Source of the DNA: JABJAG01 sp038137215
Lineage (GTDB): Bacteria; Pseudomonadota; Alphaproteobacteria; UBA6615
DNA: 14,866 bases
Direction: 5' to 3'
Assembly (NCBI GenBank): GCA_038137215.1
Contig: JAYQBG010000043.1
Span: 1 to 14,866, forward strand
Shown: one piece after another, positions 6,803-12,866 of the stretch
How the letters are laid out: each line of letters opens with the position of its first letter
Position numbering within the stretch: position 1 is the first letter of the stretch
Translations under genes and position numbers: made by a program
The notes under the pieces: generated by a model
Database searches by the model: none
The model's input: only the letters and a program-made list of their open reading frames with translations
What the model was told of the DNA's origin: nothing

Positions 6803-7627
6803 TCAGTGAGATACCAGGACCGGGAGTTTCGCGTTTTCGAGCACGAACTTCGTCGTGCCGCCAAACAGTTCCTCGCGAAACACACTGTGCTCGAAAGCCC
6901 CCATGACAACAAGCCCGGCATCGACATCTCGGCAGTAGGCGAGGATATCCTCGCCCGCACCGCGACCGGACGCATCCAGCCGAATCCGCTCGGCGTCGAC
7001 GCCGTGCCGTTCCAGCGCCGAGACAACATCGATGCCCGGGAGCGGCGGGTGCACTTCGTCTCCAATGCTGATGACGTCCACTTTTTGCTTGGTCTCCAGG
7101 ATTTGCATCGCATCGCTCAGGGCGCGCGTGGCGGCGCGCTGGCCGTCCCAGGCGACGACTGCACGGCGCTCGGTCAGGTCGTCGGGAAGTTCGACGGGCA
7201 CAATCAGCACCGGTCGCCCGCTTTTCAGCGCGATCCGCTCGGGATGTAGCGCCGTCGCGGCCTGGTCCTCGTGTGCCTGTTGTCCCACAAGCGTGATGTC
7301 GAACATGGATGCGTACTGCGCCACTCTTCGGTCCGGGTCGCCGGGCAGGGTAATCCAGTGGAGTTTTTCGTCGGGCACGTCGTCTCCGACGGTGTCCCGG
7401 AAGCGCTTCTCGACTTCCTTCTCGCGCTCGCGGGTCGCCGCCTCGAGGGCTGCGCGAACATTCTCCGGAACCCAGGGCTGCTTGTTAAAGTGATCGCGAT
7501 GTCCTTCATGCGCGAGCAGGCCCGTAAGATGCGCCCCGTACTTGCGATGCATCGCAACCGCCGCGTTCACGGCGCTCTGCGACGCCCCGGTTTCGTTGAA
7601 CGCCACCAGCAGGTTTCGAATGGCCAT
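6803..7627 (-). CDS. Universal stress protein, tandem UspA domains
   Basis: This 274-aa protein has two UspA-like domains (about 1-145 and 155-274). The first opens with IRNLLVAFNETGASQSAVNAA. The second ends with VVMGAFEHSVFREELFGGTT and LPVLVSH, the usual C-terminal nucleotide-loop region. In that loop the second glycine of the G-x2-G motif is E246, so ATP binding is uncertain. Its ATG overlaps the tctA stop (TGATG, 7629-7625), so the two are translationally coupled. Usp genes in transporter operons have a precedent in TeaD of the Halomonas TeaABC ectoine transporter, where the Usp protein modulates transport. A similar role here is inference. The next gene, a sulfatase, follows after 14 bp. 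Confidence 0.93.
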   Translation of the reverse strand: MAIRNLLVAFNETGASQSAVNAAVAMHRKYGAHLTGLLAHEGHRDHFNKQPWVPENVRAALEAATREREKEVEKRFRDTVGDDVPDEKLHWITLPGDPDRRVAQYASMFDITLVGQQAHEDQAATALHPERIALKSGRPVLIVPVELPDDLTERRAVVAWDGQRAATRALSDAMQILETKQKVDVISIGDEVHPPLPGIDVVSALERHGVDAERIRLDASGRGAGEDILAYCRDVDAGLVVMGAFEHSVFREELFGGTTKFVLENAKLPVLVSH

Positions 7628-9225
7628 CAGGCACCTCCCGTGGCCGTGTCGTCAGCCTGCTTCTTCGAGCGGGAGAAGAAGACAACGACACCGACGGCCA
7701 GGGCTAGGAACACTAGCGAGAGCGGGCTTTTCAACAGGAAGAACGCATCGCCACCCGATACAGCAAATGCCTGCCGGAACGCACTTTCCAGATTCCCGGC
7801 CAGAATGAACGCGATCACGAATGGCAGGGTGGGGATCTTCAGCTTGCGCATCAGATAGCCCAGGATCGCGAAGACGGCAGCGAAGTAGAACGCGTTGAAA
7901 TCCGTTTCCTGCACGTAAATCGCGGTCAGCGTGAGCAGGAGCACGATCGGCAAAAGCACCTGCTTGGGGACCCGCGCCATCACGCCGCAGAATCGCATGA
8001 AATATCCGCCGACCAACCAGTTCAGGATGTTCGCGAACATCATGGCCGTAAACAGCCCGAATGCGATAACGAGTTCGGGATTGACCTCGGCGGTGGTGAA
8101 CCGGAAGACGCTCGGCCCGGGGTTGAAGCCGCCGATCGATTCGGCCGCGAGAATGAGGAACACCGCGCCCACATTGCCCGGTATCCCGAGCGAGAGAACG
8201 GGGATCAGGTTGGCCCCTGATACCGAGCTGTTGGCTGCTTCGGTGGCCGCGATTCCCTCCGGCGTGCCCTGGCCGAACGGTACGGGCCCCTTGTGCATTT
8301 TCTCACCGGTCGCATAACCGAGAGTGGCCGCGAGCGTGGAACCGATGCCGGGCAATGCGCCTATGCCGGTCCCGATCACTGCCGAGATGCTAATGAACGG
8401 CATCAACTTCCTGCGCTCGCGGAACGACAGGCTGCTATCGCCGGATTGCGGGGTCTCGATAACCGGCTCCTGGGCCCGCCGCTCGCGCCACATCTGCTCG
8501 AAGGCGAATAGCACCTCGCCCAGGATCAGGACGCCGAGAACGGCCGTGATAAGCGGAATGCCGTTGGACAGGACGTCCGTCCCCATGGACAGCCGGGAGT
8601 AGTTGTCCTCTCCGGTGCCGATCGCGGCAATGAACAAACCCAGGAACGCGGCGATCATGCCTTTCATGGGGGATGTACCGACCACGGCGGCCACGAATGC
8701 GAGCGAGAGAAGGATCAACGCGGCTTTCTCGCCGAACCCCAGATGAGCCTCGACGACAATTGCGAGAAAAGGCGCGCAGGTGAACAGGACCATGTCCGAA
8801 AAGGTGTCGCCAGACACTGATGCGAAGTGCGCAGTGCGCAGAGCTTTGCCGGCCTGCCCCTTCTTCGTCATGGGGTAGCCGTCGAATGTCGTCAGCATCG
8901 CGTCCGGCGTCCCGGGCGTGTTGAAGAGGATCGCCGGTACGGCTCCGCCTACCGTCGCGCCCTTCATGACACCGACGAGAAAGCCCAGCACCGGGAGCAG
9001 CGCATCCGGCGTGAATCCGAAGATGGAAATCAGGATCGGCAGCGACACCGCCATCAGGAACGGACCCGCGAGTCCCGGGGTGGCTCCCCCGACGATACCG
9101 AGAACAAACCCGCCGGCGACCATCAGCATGGTGATGGGAATGCCGATACCGAGAATTTCAAACGCCGCCGGCCCGGCAATAACGGCCAGAACCCCGGCCC
9201 AAACGTATTCAAATGTTCCGATCAG
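7627..9225 (-). CDS. tctA: TTT transporter large permease TctA
   Basis: This large membrane subunit of a tripartite tricarboxylate transporter has about ten or more hydrophobic segments. Family signatures include VLGIVGGATPGLAG near the N-terminus, GATVGGAVPAILFNTPGTPDA, and the duplicated-half counterpart ALPGIGSTLAATLGYATGEK. The first ordinary start codon is ATG 9129, but the frame stays open upstream. There it encodes GTFEYVWAGVLAVIAG and following residues, which complete the expected first TctA helix. No ATG, GTG or TTG exists in that extension. Candidate starts are CTG 9225 (CTGA overlap with the tctB stop) or ATC 9222 (TGATC), both just after a GGAG. I give the CTG extent (532 aa); ATG 9129 would give 500 aa. 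The 3' end overlaps usp by 1 bp. Confidence 0.93.
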   Translation of the reverse strand: MIGTFEYVWAGVLAVIAGPAAFEILGIGIPITMLMVAGGFVLGIVGGATPGLAGPFLMAVSLPILISIFGFTPDALLPVLGFLVGVMKGATVGGAVPAILFNTPGTPDAMLTTFDGYPMTKKGQAGKALRTAHFASVSGDTFSDMVLFTCAPFLAIVVEAHLGFGEKAALILLSLAFVAAVVGTSPMKGMIAAFLGLFIAAIGTGEDNYSRLSMGTDVLSNGIPLITAVLGVLILGEVLFAFEQMWRERRAQEPVIETPQSGDSSLSFRERRKLMPFISISAVIGTGIGALPGIGSTLAATLGYATGEKMHKGPVPFGQGTPEGIAATEAANSSVSGANLIPVLSLGIPGNVGAVFLILAAESIGGFNPGPSVFRFTTAEVNPELVIAFGLFTAMMFANILNWLVGGYFMRFCGVMARVPKQVLLPIVLLLTLTAIYVQETDFNAFYFAAVFAILGYLMRKLKIPTLPFVIAFILAGNLESAFRQAFAVSGGDAFFLLKSPLSLVFLALAVGVVVFFSRSKKQADDTATGGA

Positions 9226-9797
9226 AAGTCTCCGTTCGGCGGCAAGAGGAGCGTGTCGAACGGCACGTCAAAGATGAGTATCAGCACGCCGATGGCGACG
9301 AGGGAAAGCACGGCGCGGCGCCAGGACATCCTACCCTCGATCAGAGAGATCAGGCCGAAAACGAGTACAAACCCGCCGAACACGTAGCCGATATATTTCC
9401 AGGGAAAGGAGGCACGCATCTGGCGGTACGTGACCGCCTCGTCCCCGCCGGGCCCGAACACCTCCAGTGCGAGAGGTCCAGCCCAGAACATCAGGGTAAA
9501 CGCCGCCACCAGGATCGCGAACAGCGCCGCAAAGAACGCCCCTGTCAGCGTGTCGAATGGCGCCTCGGTCGTGTCCGAGACTTGCCGGCGGAACGAAAGG
9601 GCCAAGTGGACGATCGCGCAGATCAGTATGCCCGCTGCCGCGACCATGGGGAGCATCGCGTCGCCGATATAGACCTGTCGCCGAAACTCGTAGATCGGCG
9701 GCGTTTCGCTATCGGCGGGCACCCAGCCGAATACGGCGAGCCCCGCCAGGATCACGAAAGCGATTGCGATCCAGATTTCAGTTGTCCGACCAAGCAT
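9222..9797 (-). CDS. tctB: TTT transporter small permease TctB
   Basis: This 191-aa integral membrane protein has five hydrophobic segments, at about 8-26, 48-67, 84-106, 133-153 and 161-178. The size and topology are like the TctB small subunit, which is poorly conserved in sequence. The assignment leans on its place between tctC and tctA. ATG 9797 has AGAGG about 5 nt upstream. The stop TGA at 9224-9222 overlaps the likely start of tctA. The 69-bp gap to tctC contains a strong stem-loop. Confidence 0.88.
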   Translation of the reverse strand: MLGRTTEIWIAIAFVILAGLAVFGWVPADSETPPIYEFRRQVYIGDAMLPMVAAAGILICAIVHLALSFRRQVSDTTEAPFDTLTGAFFAALFAILVAAFTLMFWAGPLALEVFGPGGDEAVTYRQMRASFPWKYIGYVFGGFVLVFGLISLIEGRMSWRRAVLSLVAIGVLILIFDVPFDTLLLPPNGDF

Positions 9798-9813
9798 GTG
9801 ACCTCTCCCCCCG

Positions 9814-9855
9814 CCATTCGAATGGCCGGCCCCGCCTGTGATCGGCGGAGCCGGC
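9814..9855 (-). promoter_or_regulatory. Intercistronic stem-loop between tctC and tctB
   Basis: GCCGGC-C-CCGCC (9825-9836) pairs with GGCGG-A-GCCGGC (9844-9855), with one mismatch and a 7-nt loop. It starts 11 nt after the tctC stop. A second perfect palindrome, CCATTCGAATGG (9814-9825), abuts it. No T-run follows on the minus strand, so this is more likely an mRNA-stabilising or partial-termination element that raises binding-protein output over permease than a full terminator. Confidence 0.55.
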
Positions 9856-9866
9856 GATCGCTGGTC

Positions 9867-10823
9867 TTACTCCGAAGAGGCCTTCAACAGGCCGGCGGCG
9901 CCGTCGTAGCTCTCCTGCATCGCCTTATCGAGATCAGCGCCCTGGATCACGATCGGGCCGGAAAAGACCTTCTTCGTGAAGCCCGCGAGCTTCCCGTCGG
10001 GATCATTGAGGATCTCCGCGATCTTGGCCTGCCAGGTTGCCCGCACACCGTCGGGCAGTCCGGCCGGCGCCATCACGAGGAACTTCACGCCGAAATCGAA
10101 AGGCATGTTGAAGTTCTGGATCTGCGGCGCGTCCGGCTGCATCCTGAGTGGCGCAACTTCCGCGCTGACGAGGTTCGTCAGGTCTCCTGCCTTCACGCCG
10201 GCCGTCTGGGCACCGGCCGACCACGCGATGTCGACGTCGTCAGCCACAACCGCGTTGACGCCGCCCTTGCCGCCGCCGGTCATGACGTTGGTGAACTCGA
10301 CGCCGTTATTCTTGCCGAGAACGTAGGTCGCATCAGCCAACTTCTGGCTCATTGCGCCGACCGTGATTTTCTGGCCGTCCTTGGCCGCGGCGATCACATC
10401 GCCGATGTCCTTCCAGCCGCGTGCGGTCTTCGCGATGATGCCCATCTGGGTGCCGGTGATGGTCGACAGATAGGTGAAATCATCGAGCGCATAGCCAGGG
10501 TTGCGGCTCGCCTGAATCGCATACGTGGTCGCTTCGGTGACACTGACGCCCACGGACTGGCCGTCCGCCGGCTCTTCCTTCAGCGCAACCGCCAGGCGAG
10601 CGCCGCCCTTGCCGACGACGTTCTCGGGAATGACGTTCCACCCGTAGCGGGTATTCAGTTCTTCCGCGAGCAAGCGCCCGAGCGTGTCCGCCCCGCCGCC
10701 GGCCTTGAAGGCGATCATCATCTTGATCGGGCCTTTCGGTTCCCAGTCTGCCGCCTGTACGGCACTCGCCGAGACGACCAGTGCGACACCTGCGACCACT
10801 CCCTTGATTAGTGCGAACTTCAT
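9867..10823 (-). CDS. tctC: TTT transporter periplasmic binding protein TctC
   Basis: This 318-aa extracytoplasmic solute receptor has a signal peptide at residues 1-24 (MKFALIKG basic start, hydrophobic core, VQA cleavage before ADW). The TctC hallmark follows: GPIKMMIAFKAGGGADTLGRL. It is expected to bind an organic anion, classically a carboxylate, and deliver it to TctBA; specificity cannot be read. A sulfated carboxylic acid is suggested only by the neighbouring sulfatases. ATG 10823 has GAGGAG about 6 nt upstream, the best ribosome site of the run. It lies 29 bp after the sulfatase stop and is followed by the stem-loop. Confidence 0.95.
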   Translation of the reverse strand: MKFALIKGVVAGVALVVSASAVQAADWEPKGPIKMMIAFKAGGGADTLGRLLAEELNTRYGWNVIPENVVGKGGARLAVALKEEPADGQSVGVSVTEATTYAIQASRNPGYALDDFTYLSTITGTQMGIIAKTARGWKDIGDVIAAAKDGQKITVGAMSQKLADATYVLGKNNGVEFTNVMTGGGKGGVNAVVADDVDIAWSAGAQTAGVKAGDLTNLVSAEVAPLRMQPDAPQIQNFNMPFDFGVKFLVMAPAGLPDGVRATWQAKIAEILNDPDGKLAGFTKKVFSGPIVIQGADLDKAMQESYDGAAGLLKASSE

Positions 10824-10852
10824 GAGTTTCTCCTCTTCGTTAATTTCGCGTT

Positions 10853-12283
10853 CTAGGTTCCGGGAACCGGCGTCGCGCCGGCTGGTCCGGATTGAAAAGC
10901 CTGTTCGGGCCCGCCGAAGCGGGCGATCAACTGATCCTGGTCGGCCTTGGCCGCTGCATCGGTTACTTCGGGGTCACAGATTTCCCGAAGTGCCCCACTC
11001 AGATGGTCAAGCATGTCCTGGAAGCTCGGATCACCGGCGAGGTTCGTTGTTTCGAGCGGGTCGGCCCGTAGATCGAAAAGCTCCGGCGGGTAGCCGATGT
11101 ATTCGTGATATTTCCATTCGGATGTCGCGACCATGAAGCCGCCCGAGGGCGAGTTCGCGGCGTGATACTCCGAGAAGACGACCCGTTCCGGATCGGTGGT
11201 TTCGCGAGCGATATCGAGCAGCGAGCGGCCCGGCCAGTCCGGCTCCGCGGGCAAACCGGCGAACTGGGCGATCGTCGGCGCGAGGTCTATCAGGCTCACC
11301 GCCGTGTCCACGCTCTTGTCACGCGTCACGTCCGGGCCCGCCAGAATGACCGGCACCTGCGTCGCTTCCCGGTAGAGGGTCGATTTGCCCCATCGGCCGC
11401 GCATGCCGAGGTTTTCGCCATGGTCCGAGGCGTAGATAACTAGCGTGTTCTCGGCCTGCCCGGATGCCTCGAGGGTGTCGAGTACCCGTCCGATCTGCTC
11501 GTCGACGAATGTGCAAAGCGCGTAGTAGGCGGCGATGGCCTCGCGCCGTCGGGTATCGCTTCCCAGTTCCTCGTCGCTGTTCTCGATATCGTTCATCCGA
11601 TCGACCCAGGGATGAACGTCGTAGCCGCGATCCGGATGAACGGACGGGAGCGGCATGGCTTCGCTCGGATACTGTGTCAGGTAGGATTCGGGCACCGTCA
11701 GAGGAAAGTGTGGCGCGACGAAACTGACGAACGTGCACCAGGGCTCCCGGTCTCCTGCACGCGACGCGATCCAGTCGACTGCATGCGCCGCAACATCCCG
11801 GTCATAGACGTTGTATTTGGAAGTTCCCGGCCCGATCTCACCGAGCATGCCGGCGCCCTTGCGGGTTTTCGGGAGAGGATTGCGGACGGAGCCCCAGACC
11901 TGGCCGACACCGCCCGCGATGTGCATCGGCAGGACTTGCTCGTCGAAGCCTGTGGGGTCCTCCTCACGCCGATAGTGAAGTTTCCCGATGCTCGTCGTAG
12001 CGATTCCCGCTGCCTGGAGTTTGTGACCCCAGCCGGGAACCCTGCCGTCGTAGGCCTGGGCGTTGTCCCAGTATCCGCATTCGTGGACATAGCGGCCGGT
12101 CGCCAGCGCGGCACGCGCCGGCACGCAGATAGGGCTTGGCGTGTAGGCGTTTCGGAAGCAAGTGCCCCGTGCCAGGAGCCGGTCAAGGTGAGGTGTTTTC
12201 ACGACAGGATGACCGAGGCCCGAAAGGGCCATCGCCTGATGCTCATCGGCCATGATGAACAGAATATTTGGCGATCTTGTCAC
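10853..12283 (-). CDS. Type I sulfatase, choline-sulfatase-like
   Basis: This 476-aa sulfatase has the motif SPIC53-V-P-A-R57 followed by AALATGRY; C53 is the predicted formylglycine. Other active-site candidates are D13 (IMADEHQ), K101/H103 (GKLHYRR), H192 (APHFPL), D287/H288 (ASDHGENLG) and K300. The early YTPSPIC, CGYWDNAQAY and GKLH blocks recall choline sulfatase (BetC), but I cannot claim the substrate. There is no signal peptide. I chose GTG 12283 because GGGAGG lies 7-8 nt upstream; the longer TTG 12298 start overlaps that site. It is the first gene of the long minus-strand unit, divergent from marR. A Pro/Gly/Ala-rich tail ends the protein. Confidence 0.9.
   Translation of the reverse strand: MTRSPNILFIMADEHQAMALSGLGHPVVKTPHLDRLLARGTCFRNAYTPSPICVPARAALATGRYVHECGYWDNAQAYDGRVPGWGHKLQAAGIATTSIGKLHYRREEDPTGFDEQVLPMHIAGGVGQVWGSVRNPLPKTRKGAGMLGEIGPGTSKYNVYDRDVAAHAVDWIASRAGDREPWCTFVSFVAPHFPLTVPESYLTQYPSEAMPLPSVHPDRGYDVHPWVDRMNDIENSDEELGSDTRRREAIAAYYALCTFVDEQIGRVLDTLEASGQAENTLVIYASDHGENLGMRGRWGKSTLYREATQVPVILAGPDVTRDKSVDTAVSLIDLAPTIAQFAGLPAEPDWPGRSLLDIARETTDPERVVFSEYHAANSPSGGFMVATSEWKYHEYIGYPPELFDLRADPLETTNLAGDPSFQDMLDHLSGALREICDPEVTDAAAKADQDQLIARFGGPEQAFQSGPAGATPVPGT
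10856..10881 (-). promoter_or_regulatory. Paired stem-loops at the sulfatase/tctC junction
   Basis: GGTTCC-G-GGAACC (10856-10868) and CCGGCG-TCG-CGCCGG (10867-10881) are two perfect, abutting inverted repeats. They cover the last codons of the upstream sulfatase, just before the tctC ribosome site. They may protect or process the tctC message. Part of the symmetry could come from the Pro/Gly/Ala-rich C-terminal codons. Confidence 0.35.
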
Positions 12284-12342
12284 TGCGTGGCCTCCCAACC
12301 CTACAGTTGCTGGTGCACCATTTGTCCCTCAGGTATCATAGA

Positions 12343-12365
12343 ATACATGTTGACACAACATATAT
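12343..12365. promoter_or_regulatory. Probable MarR operator in the divergent promoter region
   Basis: A perfect inverted repeat ATGTTG-ACA-CAACAT (12347-12361) extends to ATA/TAT flanks, giving a 23-bp near-palindrome with one mismatched pair. It lies midway between the divergent sulfatase (start 12283) and the MarR gene (start 12393), and contains the marR -35 box. The size and position suit a MarR dimer that represses both directions. Confidence 0.6.
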
Positions 12366-12376
12366 GATGTTAATAC
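12350..12376 (+). promoter_or_regulatory. Candidate marR-sulP promoter
   Basis: A consensus TTGACA at 12350-12355 is followed after 15 bp by TAATAC at 12371-12376 (short spacing). The leader would be only about 10 nt. The -35 lies inside the palindrome, consistent with autorepression. For the opposite direction a TATGAT (minus, 12340-12335) is the best -10, with no good -35. Confidence 0.45.
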
Positions 12377-12392
12377 AGCAAAGGTGATGAGG

Positions 12393-12863
12393 ATGATTGA
12401 AAGCGCCAGAGACTTGGCGGACCGCCTGGAGAAAGTCCGCGATCTGGAAAGCCGGATGACCTTCCGGCTGTCCGTTGTGAGTAAACTCCTTGACCATCAG
12501 ACAACCGAGATACTGGCAGACACGCCGATCAACCTCAGTCAGTACCGGGTCATGATGGTGGTCGACACGTTCGAGGCGATATCGATCTCCGATATCAGCC
12601 GCTTCAACGCGATCGACCGGGGGCAGATCAGCCGGACAGCGGCCGAACTGAAGCGCAGGGGCTTNNNNNNNNNNTTCCAGGAAGACCCGTCGAGCAAGCG
12701 CAAGAAGCTCGTTCTGCTGACGGGTGAAGGCGAGAAGGTGCTGGAACAGGTGCGGCCGAAACTCGAGGCACGGCGCAACGAGCTGCGCGAACACCTCGGC
12801 GAGGAGGCTCACGACGCCATCATGGACAGCATGGTCAAGATGACCGAGTTCGTCGACGCCTGA
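12393..12863 (+). CDS. MarR-family transcriptional regulator
   Basis: This protein of about 156 aa is a winged helix-turn-helix regulator. Recognisable parts are the core LSQYRVMMVVDTFEAISISDI (about residues 48-68) and the recognition helix DRGQISRTAAELKRRG (75-90). The wing follows, with a ten-N gap and then FQEDPSSKRKKLVLLTGEG, and the C-terminal dimerisation helix comes last. MarR dimers typically release DNA on binding a phenolic or other small anion. I chose ATG 12393 because AAAGG sits 8 nt upstream; GTG 12384 and ATG 12387 overlap that site. It is divergent from the sulfatase-transporter unit and 3 bp upstream of sulP, so it likely controls both. The four unknown residues are at the start of the wing. 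Confidence 0.92.
   Translation: MIESARDLADRLEKVRDLESRMTFRLSVVSKLLDHQTTEILADTPINLSQYRVMMVVDTFEAISISDISRFNAIDRGQISRTAAELKRRGXXXXFQEDPSSKRKKLVLLTGEGEKVLEQVRPKLEARRNELREHLGEEAHDAIMDSMVKMTEFVDA
12665..12674. other. Assembly gap (10 N) inside the MarR gene
   Basis: Ten N fall at the start of the wing of the winged helix. Unlike the gap in fahA, the flanks share only TT, so no overlap collapse is evident. Family spacing suggests that roughly three to four residues are really missing. The frame is kept if the gap length is correct. Confidence 0.85.
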
Positions 12864-12866
12864 CTG

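Noticed and set aside
9213..10811. 532-codon + strand frame opposite tctB and tctC
   Set aside because: Both minus-strand genes have clear family motifs, ribosome sites and hydrophobic patterns; the + product is charged low-complexity sequence.
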